64,000 bases of DNA from Uruburuella testudinis (GTDB taxonomy: Bacteria > Pseudomonadota > Gammaproteobacteria > Burkholderiales > Neisseriaceae). Below, in pieces: positions 34,036-42,766 of the stretch. The number at the start of each line of letters is the position of its first letter. Position 1 is the first letter of the stretch. The DNA is taken from assembly GCF_022870865.1 (NCBI RefSeq), contig NZ_CP091508.1:124001-188000 (forward strand), read 5' to 3'. A program made the position numbers and the translations under genes. The notes under the pieces were generated by a model. It did not search any database. It was not told the origin of the DNA and worked only from the letters and a program-made list of their open reading frames with translations.

Positions 34036-34068
34036 AAATGCCGTCTGAAAACAATTCAGACGGCATTT
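34036..34068. terminator. AT-dialect DUS-pair hairpin
   Basis: AAATGCCGTCTGAA faces TTCAGACGGCATTT. This is the ATGCCGTCTGAA form, rare in this window, where AGGCCGTCTGAA dominates. It lies between the integrase remnant and the transporter gene. Confidence 0.75.
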
Positions 34069-34097
34069 CGATATCGGTTGTTTCTGTTCAGACGGCC

Positions 34098-35567
34098 TTA
34101 CCAATAGCCCAAAACCTTCCACCAAATACCGCCGATAAAGATAAAAATCAGCAGGTTGACTATGCTCATGATAAAGCCCGCTTTCCACCATTCGCCCAGC
34201 GTGGTATAGCCGGAGCCGAAAATCACGGGGGAGGTGCCGGTGGCGTAGTGGGTGAGTGTCATCATGATGCTGGAGGCGGCGGCCATCATCAGTGCAAACA
34301 GCATCGGCGGTGCGCCCAGTGAAATCCCCGCTGCATAAAACGCGCCGAACATGGCGGTGATGTGGGCGGTGGTGCTGGCAAACATATAGTGTGCATACAT
34401 ATAGGCCAGCAGCAGCAATGCCGAAGCGCCCATCCAGCCTAAGCCCAAATGTGCCACGCCGTTTTCCAATACGCCGGAAAACCATGTAATCAAGCCCAAT
34501 TTATTCAAAAATGAAGCCATCATTACCAACGCGGCAAACCAGGTAATGGTGTCCCACGCGCTTTTTTCTTTCAGAATGTCTTCCCAAGTCAGCACGCCGG
34601 TAAGCAGCAGCAGCGAGAGGCCGATAAAGGCGGTGGTGGTGGCGTCTACTTTCCAGGCATCGCCCAGCAGCATGGCCGGAATGCCTGCCCACAGCAGCAG
34701 CAGTAAGGCGAAGATGGCCATCATAATCCATTCGCCCCGGGTCATCGGGCCTTGTTCGGCCAGCCGCTCTTTGGCAAAGGCCACGGCATTGGGGGTGGAT
34801 TTGATTTCAGGCGGATACAGGAAATACAGCACCAGCGGCATCACAATCATCGCCACCAAGCCCGGCAACAGCATTGCTACCGCCCAAGTGCCCCAGCTTA
34901 AATGAATATCGCTGTTGGTGGCTTTGGCTACAATGTCGACCACCAGCGGGTTGGGCGCGGTGGCGGTGATAAACATCGCCGAGGTAATCGGATTGCCGTG
35001 GTAGTTGACCAGTGCCAAATATTTGCCCATGCGGTTTTGCGTGCCTTTTTCCGGGTCGGAATCGTAGCTGGTGGCAATCGCTTTCATCACCGGGTGGATG
35101 ATGCCGCCGCCGCGGGCGGTATTGCTTGGCGTGACCGGTGCCAGCATCAGCTCGGAAATGGCCAGGCTGTAGCCGATGCCGAGCGTTTTTTTGCCCCACA
35201 CCGCAATAAACCAATAGCCGAAACGCGCACCCAAGCCGGTTTTCAACAGGCCGCGCGAAATCATGATGGCCACACCGATCAGCCAGATCAGCGGGCTGGA
35301 AAAGCTTGAAAGTGCATCACGCATGGCGCCGGCGGGGGTGTCGTTGGTTACGCCGGTCAGCGCCACCAGCATGATGGCAATGATGGAAAGGGCGCCGATG
35401 GGCATGGCCTTGCCGATAATCGCCGCGATCACGCCGACAAACATCGCCAGCAAATGCCATGCCTGCGGGGTAACCCCGTCGGGTATGGGGATGATAAACC
35501 AGATAATCAGTGCCAGCACCACGGCAATCGCCGTCGGCACCGGCTTGAAGCCTATTTTGCTTTCCAT
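34098..35567 (-). CDS. DASS-family sodium/dicarboxylate (SLC13) transporter
   Basis: 489 residues from the ATG at 35567, chosen because AAGGAG is 6 nt upstream; a TTG two codons earlier lies inside that site. About 11-12 membrane helices with the two substrate-loop motifs of the family: APVTPSNTARGG with ITATAPNPLV in the first half, and THYATGTSPVIFGSG in the second. The closest group is the bacterial citrate/tartrate/2-oxoglutarate-malate exchangers (CitT/TtdT/YbhI type). The substrate is probably a C4-C6 dicarboxylate. A lone DUS overlaps the region just beyond its stop. Confidence 0.88.
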   Translation of the reverse strand: MESKIGFKPVPTAIAVVLALIIWFIIPIPDGVTPQAWHLLAMFVGVIAAIIGKAMPIGALSIIAIMLVALTGVTNDTPAGAMRDALSSFSSPLIWLIGVAIMISRGLLKTGLGARFGYWFIAVWGKKTLGIGYSLAISELMLAPVTPSNTARGGGIIHPVMKAIATSYDSDPEKGTQNRMGKYLALVNYHGNPITSAMFITATAPNPLVVDIVAKATNSDIHLSWGTWAVAMLLPGLVAMIVMPLVLYFLYPPEIKSTPNAVAFAKERLAEQGPMTRGEWIMMAIFALLLLLWAGIPAMLLGDAWKVDATTTAFIGLSLLLLTGVLTWEDILKEKSAWDTITWFAALVMMASFLNKLGLITWFSGVLENGVAHLGLGWMGASALLLLAYMYAHYMFASTTAHITAMFGAFYAAGISLGAPPMLFALMMAAASSIMMTLTHYATGTSPVIFGSGYTTLGEWWKAGFIMSIVNLLIFIFIGGIWWKVLGYW

Positions 35568-35680
35568 GTCCAACTCCTTGATTGGTTTGTGTATGATAGG
35601 TTTAATACTGAAATTATCAAAAGAAACTGGCTATAATTTAGCACTTTTTAACAGCCGCGGGTATGACTTAAAGCAACAAA

Positions 35681-35713
35681 CAGGCCGTCTGAAACATGCA
35701 TTCAGACGGCCTT
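35681..35713. terminator. DUS-pair hairpin upstream of the DASS gene / downstream of sodA
   Basis: AGGCCGTCTGAA (35682-35693) faces TTCAGACGGCCT (35701-35712) 46 bp after the sodA stop. Confidence 0.7.
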
Positions 35714-35758
35714 GATCAGCTTGAGGGCGTTCATGATGCCCTATCTGTCGCCGGCTTG

Positions 35759-36382
35759 TTACACCGCAGCGGCTTCAAAACGCCGTGCGGCCTCATCCCA
35801 GTTTACCACCTGCCAAAATGCCTTGATGTAGTCGGGGCGGCGGTTTTGATATTGCAGATAATAAGCATGTTCCCACACATCCAGCCCGATGATGGGATAA
35901 CCTTTGCAGCCGGCCACCGCTTCGCCCATCAACGGCGTATCCTGATTGGCAGTGGATACCACCCGCAAGCGCCCTTCATCCCACACCAGCCATGCCCAGC
36001 CTGAGCCGAAGCGCGAAGCCGCAGCCTGCTCGAAGGCCGTCTGAAACGCTTCTACTGAGCCGAAATCGCGTTCGATTGCCTCTTTCAGACGGCCTTGTAA
36101 GTGCGTGCCCGTTTTCAGGTTTTTCCAGAAAAACGAATGGTTGGCATGGCCGCCCGCATTGTTGCGCAACACCGTTTGCCTGTCTTGCGGCAGTTCATTT
36201 AAGCGCGCCACCAATTCTTCGGCAGACAAGGCGGCAAATTCAGGCAGCGACTCGAGCGCGGCATTGGCATTGTTAACATAAGCCTGATGGTGCTTGCTGT
36301 GGTGGATATTCATGGTCATCTCGTCGAAATGCGGCTCCAACGCATCATAAGCATAGCCAAGCTCGGGCAGGGTATAAGCCAT
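35759..36382 (-). CDS. sodA: superoxide dismutase, Mn-type
   Basis: 207 residues converting superoxide to peroxide and oxygen. Metal ligands are His27, His82, Asp168 and His172 (DVWEHAYY). The residue pattern favours Mn: Gly78 and Gln147 ([12 protein letters not shown] and [10 protein letters not shown]). No signal peptide, so cytoplasmic. AAGGAG precedes the ATG. An in-frame DUS word lies inside the gene (near 36036), read as FQTAFEQ. The Mn/Fe choice is a prediction from these residues. Confidence 0.93.
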   Translation of the reverse strand: MAYTLPELGYAYDALEPHFDEMTMNIHHSKHHQAYVNNANAALESLPEFAALSAEELVARLNELPQDRQTVLRNNAGGHANHSFFWKNLKTGTHLQGRLKEAIERDFGSVEAFQTAFEQAAASRFGSGWAWLVWDEGRLRVVSTANQDTPLMGEAVAGCKGYPIIGLDVWEHAYYLQYQNRRPDYIKAFWQVVNWDEAARRFEAAAV

Positions 36383-36510
36383 CTGATTCTCCTTGTGTGT
36401 GATTTTATGAAAAAGATATAAACGATAATAGTTTTTATTATTTGATATGGCAAGCAGAAAAAGCCCTGATATTGATAAGGGTTTTCAGACGGCCACATGG
36501 GCTGTCTGTG

Positions 36511-36545
36511 AAAATGCCGTCTGAAAGCCATTCAGACGGCATTTT
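36511..36545. terminator. AT-dialect DUS-pair hairpin after the TSUP gene
   Basis: AAAATGCCGTCTGAA (36511-36525) faces TTCAGACGGCATTTT (36531-36545), 20 bp past the stop of the TSUP gene on the minus strand. It is the second AT-dialect pair in 2.5 kb. Confidence 0.75.
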
Positions 36546-36564
36546 GCATTATATTTGGCAGAGA

Positions 36565-37362
36565 TTAACCAAAAATCACTTTATAGCCCATTGTGAACAT
36601 AATCAGCAATACTGTTGCAACCAACACCTTTTTAATAATGGCACCATCAGTATGGATGGCATGCAGGCTGCCGAAATGATTGCCGGCCAAATTGGCGATA
36701 ATCATCGGAATGCCAATTAAAAAAGCCATTTTACCTGCAATTAAAAAAGCCACAAATGCACCGATATTGGAAGCGAAATTAAAAATTTTAGAGGTAGCAG
36801 AAGCTTGCAGCAGCGTTAAGCGGTTAATTAAATGCAACGCGATGATAAAAATACTGCCTGTGCCCGGTCCGAAAAAACCATCATAAAAACCCACTACCAA
36901 ACATGTGATAAAAACAGCCAAAGCAGATTCTTTAATTTCATTATCTTGATGACCCCGGATGAGTTTGCCTTTAAACAGTGTTGCTAGCAAACCGATAGGG
37001 AGAAATCCTAAAATAATATAGTTGATGATATGTGTCGGCAGCATCAAAATCACTTTGGCACCGATAAATGCGCCAACAATGGCGGAAATAATGCCTATGG
37101 GTATTATTTTCCAAATGATAGCGTTGTTTTTCATAAAGTTTTTAATTGCAGCAATCGTGCCGATAGTACTGACCAGCTTTTCTTGTGCCAATGCCACTTG
37201 GGGTGGCAACCCCACCATCAGAAAGGCCGGGATCAAAATCAGCCCGGCACCCCCGGCAATCGCATCAATATAGCCTGCTACAAGCGATGCAATAATCAGC
37301 AAACCCAAGCCGATATAAAAATATTCAGCAATAATACTGCCATCAACGAATAATGCTTCCAT
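36565..37362 (-). CDS. TSUP-family (TauE/SafE) membrane permease
   Basis: 265 residues with about eight membrane helices in two homologous halves. The N-terminal half has GGAGLILIPAFLMVGLPPQV and the second half has DGFFGPGTGSIFIIALHLIN, both hallmarks of TauE/SafE sulfite/sulfonate or sulfur-compound exporters. AAGGA precedes the ATG. The oxygenase gene upstream ends 27 bp before this start, so they are probably one operon. More AT-rich than most genes in the window. The substrate cannot be told from sequence. Confidence 0.88.
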   Translation of the reverse strand: MEALFVDGSIIAEYFYIGLGLLIIASLVAGYIDAIAGGAGLILIPAFLMVGLPPQVALAQEKLVSTIGTIAAIKNFMKNNAIIWKIIPIGIISAIVGAFIGAKVILMLPTHIINYIILGFLPIGLLATLFKGKLIRGHQDNEIKESALAVFITCLVVGFYDGFFGPGTGSIFIIALHLINRLTLLQASATSKIFNFASNIGAFVAFLIAGKMAFLIGIPMIIANLAGNHFGSLHAIHTDGAIIKKVLVATVLLIMFTMGYKVIFG

Positions 37363-37389
37363 GATATTAGATTCCTTTTGATGTGTGGA

Positions 37390-38305
37390 TTAAATGGTTT
37401 TTAGAGGGTGATTGCATACCGGGGAAAGCAAATATTGTTGCTGTGGCCGTTCATACAATCCAAATACCCGCAGTAACCATCTGTCTTGCCCATCAAATTT
37501 AGGCCGAAAGCCATTTCTTGTATGTAATGTTGTCTGATTATTAAATGTTACGGCCTGCCCGGGTTTTAAATACAAATCTTTCCATTTATCTTTGTTTAAT
37601 GCTTGTTTTCTGAAGTGCATCAATGCGGCTTCATGGCGGGGGCTGAAAGATGAAACATGATGATAATCAAATCGTGAATGATAAGAACCGTTTGATTGGC
37701 GTACTAAAAGTGGAAGCCTGTTTAAAGATTGGCTCTCTTGAAAAGAGGCCGGTCTCGTAATGGTATAGTATGGTTCTTGCAATAACTGCAAATCTTCTGC
37801 TGTTAAATCGGATAACACATCATCCAGCAGTAAAATGCTGGTGGCAACTTTGTCATGCTGGCGTAAGCATAATAATGTTAATGTATCTGGCACTGGTGTA
37901 GATAGAAATAGGGGGGTAGCTATTTTCCCCACGTAATTTTAAATCGGGATTGTCTACATGTGGATAAAATGTTTTGCTTGATCCGTATGAGCTAATTTCA
38001 TTTTCGAGCCCTTTTTTGGGTACAACATGTCTGATAAGGCGCCCTTCATTTTCTCCTTGATACACAACAGGGTATAAGCCTAATGCTGTAATATAAGCCA
38101 GTAGATTAATTGATGCAGTAGGTATCAGCTCCGTAGGTAAAAAGCCTATGTCTACAAGGGTTTTCGGTAAAGCTGAGTCAATTTCAATATCTGAAACCAC
38201 AAAAGCGTTGTTTTTCAGAGTTAAGGCATCTGTTTGATATCTGTCGCCATACCTATGCAGGTTGGCATGCTCTTGCGCTGCTTGATATAAAATATTATTT
38301 TCCAT
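37390..38305 (-). pseudogene. 2-oxoglutarate/Fe(II) oxygenase (clavaminate synthase/TauD-like), frameshifted
   Basis: The first frame (from the ATG at 38305, AGGA upstream) gives 150 residues ending shortly after the HxD iron motif (FYPHVDNPD, H116/D118). The rest continues in another frame as a 170-180 residue segment with the distal His and the 2-oxoglutarate Arg (TTLHTRNGFRPKFDGQDRWL, then LRVFG). The frames meet at a run of six C (six G on the plus strand at 37911-37916); five C would restore a continuous protein of about 305 residues. It may be a mutation, a sequencing error or a phase-variable switch. The pattern fits amino-acid hydroxylases of the clavaminate synthase-like group. Confidence 0.75.
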
Positions 38306-38576
38306 GAAATCCTGTCATTTCCAAATATCAAAAAGGAAAATATTTATATAATATCGTTAAAGTTAAATCAAGTTAGGTTTAATTAAAAATAATTAAATAA
38401 CCTATAAATGTTATTATCTCTTTGGCATGTTCGGAAATATGCTGATTTTTTATAAATTATTGGCATAATAATTCGTCATGTATGGGTAAATGTAGGGCTT
38501 CTCAATTTTTGAAAGTATTTCAGGCGGTGCCTGATGTGAATAACGCAGTATGTCAAAAAACGCTACAATAGCGCCC

Positions 38577-40760
38577 ATGAATACATCACTCTTACAAGGC
38601 CTCAACCCCGAACAACTTGCCGCCGTAACTTGGCCGCCGCAATCTGCGCTGGTGCTGGCCGGTGCGGGCAGCGGCAAAACCCGTGTGCTCACCACCCGCA
38701 TCGCCTGGCTGCTGCAAAGCGGCCAAGCCGGCGTGCACAGCATCATGGCGGTTACCTTTACCAACAAGGCCGCCAAAGAAATGCAAACGCGGCTTGCGGC
38801 GATGATACCGGTGAATGTGCGCAGCATGTGGTTGGGCACGTTTCACGGCCTCTGCCACCGCTTTTTGCGCATGCATCATCAAGATGCCGGCCTGCCGTCT
38901 GCCTTTCAGATTCTCGACAGCGGCGATCAGCTCGCGCTGATCAAGCGTATGCTCAAAGCGCTCAATATCGCCGAGGAAATCATCGCGCCGCGCAGCCTGC
39001 AAGGCTTTATCAACGCCCAAAAAGAAAGCGGCTTGCGCGCCGAAGCCCTGCATGCCCCCGACCCGCATACCACCAAAATGGTCGAATGCTATGCTGAATA
39101 CGACAAAATCTGCCAGCGCGAAGGCGTGGTGGATTTTGCCGAACTGATGTTGCGCAGCTATGAATTGCTGCAACGCAACGAAATTTTGCGCCGTCATTAT
39201 CAAAACCGCTTCAACCACATTCTGGTGGACGAATTTCAAGACACCAACAAGCTGCAATATGCTTGGCTGAAGCTGATGGCCGGCGACAATGCCGCGGTGT
39301 TTGCCGTCGGCGACGACGACCAATCGATTTACCGCTTCCGCGGCGCACACGTGGGCAATATGAGCGCCTTGATGCATGAATTCGACATCGAAGCCCCGAT
39401 TAAGTTGGAGCAGAATTACCGCTCGGTCGGCAATATCCTGATGGCCGCCAACGCCGTCATCGAGCACAACGCCGAGCGCTTGGGCAAAAATCTGCGCACC
39501 GATGCGGCAGACGGCGACAAAATCCGCTTTATCGCCGCCCCCACCGATTTTGAAGAAGCGCAGTTTGTGATAGACGAAGCCAAATCGCTGCAACGCGAAG
39601 GCCGCACCTTCAGCCAGATGGCCGTGCTTTACCGCAGCAATGCCCAGTCGCGCGTGCTCGAACAAGCCCTATTCCGCGCCGGCGTGCCCTATAAAATCTA
39701 TGGCGGTCTGCGCTTTTACGAGCGCCAGGAAATCAAACACGCGCTCGCCTATCTGCGCCTGGCCGTCAACCCCGACGACGACAATGCCCTTTTGCGCGTG
39801 ATCAACGTGCCCGCCCGCGGCATCGGTGCACGCACCATCGAAAACATTCAGACGGCCGCCGCCGAACAAGGTATCTCATTGTGGCAGGCCGCCTGCGGCA
39901 TGGGCGCAAAAGCTGCCAAAGTCGCCGCTTTCGTGCGCCTGATTGAAGGCTTGGGCACCCAGGCCGCCGTTTCTTCGCTGCAAGAAATGATGCTCGCCGT
40001 CACCCGCGATAGTGGGCTGGTCGAATACTACCAAACCCAAAAAGGCGACCATCAAGACCGTTTGGACAACTTGGATGAATTGGTCAACGCTGCCGTTGCC
40101 TTCAAACCCGAAGAGAGTGTGTTTGAAGTGTTGCCCGAAGGCGCACAGGCAAACCCGCTGTTTCCCATTCTCGCTTTTCTCAGCAGCGCCGCACTCGAAT
40201 CCGGCGAAAACCAGGCCGGCGAAGGCGAAGAAGCCCTGCAATTGATGACCGTGCACGCCGCCAAAGGCTTGGAATTTGATGCCGTATTCCTCACCGGCAT
40301 GGAAGAAGGGCTGTTCCCCAGCGAATACAGCCTGGCCGAACGCGGCGGCCTCGAAGAAGAACGCCGCCTGATGTATGTGGCCATCACCCGCGCCCGCCAA
40401 CGCCTGTATATCAGCATGGCGCAACAACGCTTGCTGCACGGCCAAACCCATTTCGGCATCGTGTCGCGCTTTGTCGACGAAATTCCCGAAGTCGTATTGC
40501 ATCGCTTATCGGCCAAAACCAAGCCGTTCAACAGCTTTACCGACGCTCCGAAAATCAAAACCCGCGTGGCGGAAAACTATGATTTGCCGCAAGACTATGC
40601 CGGCTTTCGCATCGGCCAAAACGTGCGCCACGCCAAATTCGGCACCGGCGTGATTATCGAAGCGGTCAATAAAGGCGAATCGGCGCGGCTGACGATAAAC
40701 TTCGGCCAACACGGCGTGAAAGAATTGGATACGGCGTATGCGAAATTAGAGGCCGTCTGA
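38577..40760 (+). CDS. uvrD: DNA helicase II UvrD
   Basis: 727 residues from the ATG at 38577 (MNTSLLQGLNPEQLAAVTWP), which is the expected start for this family; an in-frame ATG at 38550 adds nine odd residues. A superfamily 1A 3'-5' helicase for nucleotide excision and mismatch repair. Walker A GAGSGKT (29-35), VDEFQDTN (motif II), GDDDQSIYRFRGA (motif III), then TVHAAKGLEFDAVFLTG and VAITRARQRLY. The C-terminal extension ends in VRHAKFGTGVIIEAV, a UvrD Tudor-like fold. The TGA stop is read from a DUS (GCCGTCTGA), giving Glu-Ala-Val at the end. Confidence 0.95.
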   Translation: MNTSLLQGLNPEQLAAVTWPPQSALVLAGAGSGKTRVLTTRIAWLLQSGQAGVHSIMAVTFTNKAAKEMQTRLAAMIPVNVRSMWLGTFHGLCHRFLRMHHQDAGLPSAFQILDSGDQLALIKRMLKALNIAEEIIAPRSLQGFINAQKESGLRAEALHAPDPHTTKMVECYAEYDKICQREGVVDFAELMLRSYELLQRNEILRRHYQNRFNHILVDEFQDTNKLQYAWLKLMAGDNAAVFAVGDDDQSIYRFRGAHVGNMSALMHEFDIEAPIKLEQNYRSVGNILMAANAVIEHNAERLGKNLRTDAADGDKIRFIAAPTDFEEAQFVIDEAKSLQREGRTFSQMAVLYRSNAQSRVLEQALFRAGVPYKIYGGLRFYERQEIKHALAYLRLAVNPDDDNALLRVINVPARGIGARTIENIQTAAAEQGISLWQAACGMGAKAAKVAAFVRLIEGLGTQAAVSSLQEMMLAVTRDSGLVEYYQTQKGDHQDRLDNLDELVNAAVAFKPEESVFEVLPEGAQANPLFPILAFLSSAALESGENQAGEGEEALQLMTVHAAKGLEFDAVFLTGMEEGLFPSEYSLAERGGLEEERRLMYVAITRARQRLYISMAQQRLLHGQTHFGIVSRFVDEIPEVVLHRLSAKTKPFNSFTDAPKIKTRVAENYDLPQDYAGFRIGQNVRHAKFGTGVIIEAVNKGESARLTINFGQHGVKELDTAYAKLEAV

Positions 40761-40775
40761 AAAAGGAAAATATTA

Positions 40776-41672
40776 ATGAATACAGACAATCCGTTTTCAT
40801 TTGATGTGTCGGAATCAGAGCGGCTCAATCAGCTTTCCTTAGATTTTTCCAAACCTGCTGAAGCTTTTTCTGCTCAAACAGCCGCATCTACCTTCAGCCC
40901 CTACATCGTTTATGTAGATGAAAGCGGCGACACACATCTTGAAGGGAATGATAAAAGTTACCCTGTATTTGTATTGGCATTTTGTATTTTCCATAAAAAA
41001 TACTATGCGGATGTGCTTGTTCCGGAAATGCAAAGCCTGAAATTTAATTATTTCGGCCACGATGCCATCATTTTTCATGAGCGGGAAATCCGCAAAAAAC
41101 TACCGCCTTTCACCTTTCAAAGCCGTGATATTGAAAACGCATTTATGGGCTCATTAAGCGGGATTATCGAGAGCAGTAAATTTGTATTGATTGCCGGTGC
41201 AATTATGAAACAACGACTGGCTGCCAAGCCCGCCAGAAATGCCTATCACATTGCCTTAACCTCCTGCTTGGAAAATTTATATCGGTTTCTCATCGAAAAA
41301 AACCACTACAAAAGCAAGACATTTATCGTGGTAGAAGCGCGGGGCGACAAAGAAGATAGAGAGCTTGAATTGGAATTTCGCCGTATTTGCGCAGGAGACA
41401 ATCAGCTGAAAACAAAATTTCCGTTTGAAATTATCATTAAATCCAAACAGATTAATTCGACAGGGATGCAATTTGCTGATTTATTTGCCCGTCCGATAGG
41501 CCGTCATTTGATTGATGGTGAAGCCAAGCCGAACCGTGCGTTTGATATTTTGAAAGAAAAATTTTTCTGCCAGAATCCCCAACGTTTGGGAGAGCATTAT
41601 TGGGATTACGGGTTAACGGTTTTCCCGCCGGTCATACAAGCGAAAGGCCCCGACATGACGTCAGAGCCGTAA
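40776..41672 (+). CDS. DUF3800 domain protein
   Basis: 298 residues. The diagnostic motif YVDESGD (46-52) opens an RNase H-like fold; later the family shows IVVEARGDKEDRELE and GMQFADLFARPIGRHL. No catalytic function has been proven for DUF3800; proteins of this family are common in phages and defence islands. The AAAGGAAAA ribosome binding site follows the DUS that ends uvrD, 15 bp after its stop. The N-terminal 40 residues (Ser/Ala-rich) look disordered. A small accessory gene inserted downstream of uvrD seems likely. Confidence 0.85.
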   Translation: MNTDNPFSFDVSESERLNQLSLDFSKPAEAFSAQTAASTFSPYIVYVDESGDTHLEGNDKSYPVFVLAFCIFHKKYYADVLVPEMQSLKFNYFGHDAIIFHEREIRKKLPPFTFQSRDIENAFMGSLSGIIESSKFVLIAGAIMKQRLAAKPARNAYHIALTSCLENLYRFLIEKNHYKSKTFIVVEARGDKEDRELELEFRRICAGDNQLKTKFPFEIIIKSKQINSTGMQFADLFARPIGRHLIDGEAKPNRAFDILKEKFFCQNPQRLGEHYWDYGLTVFPPVIQAKGPDMTSEP

Positions 41673-41770
41673 CGCCGACCGGGGAACCCCCCAATCCACT
41701 TAAAGCTATTATAAAGCCGAATATAAAAGATTTCAAACCCCACTTCCCACCCCAATCCAACGGAAACCCC

Positions 41771-42622
41771 ATGTGGCAAACCATTACTGAATTTATCAAC
41801 CACGGCCCGATACGCGCAGAGCTGGTACAGTCGGTGCTGATGATTATCGGCATTTTGCTGGTGCGCGGTGTGATTTTGCAGGCGCATTTCCGCCGCCATC
41901 CGCTGCTGGAAATCGAAGACAAGCGTCGCTGGGTGGTGGTGACCCGCAACGTTACCCTGATTGTGGTGATTTTCGGGCTGCTGGCGATTTGGGCGGCGCA
42001 AATCCAAACGCTGGCCTTGTCGATGTTTGCCGTGGCTGCGGCGATTGTGCTGGCCACCAAAGAGCTGATTATGTGCCTTTCCGGCAGCGTGTTGCGCGCC
42101 ACCACCAAACAGTATTCGGTGGGCGACTATATCGAAGTGGGCGGACTGCGCGGGCGCGTGGTCGACATCAATCTGCTCAACACGCTGATGATGCAGCTCG
42201 GCCCCAATCCGCTGGTGGGGCAGCTTTCCGGCAAAACAGTGTCGTTTCCCAACAGCCTGCTGCTCGGCCAATCGGTGCAGCGCGACAATGTGCTTGGCAT
42301 GTTTGTTATCCACACTTTTGAAATACCGGTGCCGATTGCGCTGGATTCCGATGCCATCGTACCCGGCTTGCAGATGTTGGTCGATAAGCTGTGCGCACCT
42401 TATGTGGACGACATCACGCTTTATCTGGAGCGGGTGCAGACGCAAAAACTGTTTATCACCCCCGCCGCCCAGCCGCGCATCACCCGTGTGCCGCACGATG
42501 ATAAGGTGTATAACATCGTGGTGCGCTTTGCCGCGCCGGTGCCGAAACGCTTGGAAATCCAGCAGGCCGTTTTAGACGAATTTATCCGCATCCAATACCG
42601 TTTGTTGAATGCAAACCGCTGA
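41771..42622 (+). CDS. mechanosensitive channel (MscS family)
   Basis: 283 residues from the ATG at 41771 (MWQTITEFINHGPIRAELVQ); upstream in-frame codons overlap the DUF3800 gene in another frame and are not protein-like. Three membrane helices (about 15-110) include the pore-lining LSMFAVAAAIVLATKELIMC. They precede the MscS beta domain (YSVGDYIEVGGLRGRVVDIN) and a cytoplasmic alpha/beta cage domain. It gates on membrane tension in hypo-osmotic shock. It starts 98 bp after the DUF3800 gene. Confidence 0.88.
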   Translation: MWQTITEFINHGPIRAELVQSVLMIIGILLVRGVILQAHFRRHPLLEIEDKRRWVVVTRNVTLIVVIFGLLAIWAAQIQTLALSMFAVAAAIVLATKELIMCLSGSVLRATTKQYSVGDYIEVGGLRGRVVDINLLNTLMMQLGPNPLVGQLSGKTVSFPNSLLLGQSVQRDNVLGMFVIHTFEIPVPIALDSDAIVPGLQMLVDKLCAPYVDDITLYLERVQTQKLFITPAAQPRITRVPHDDKVYNIVVRFAAPVPKRLEIQQAVLDEFIRIQYRLLNANR

Positions 42623-42766
42623 AATATTAAGCCTCGGCAGATATTTTTAAGCAGGCTTTCTTTAGATTGCCGATTTTGCCACTATATGATTTTCATTCTT
42701 TTTTTCAGACGGCCTCAGCCACCCGGTAAAGGCCGCCGGATACCGATTTATCACAAGGAAGCTTTC

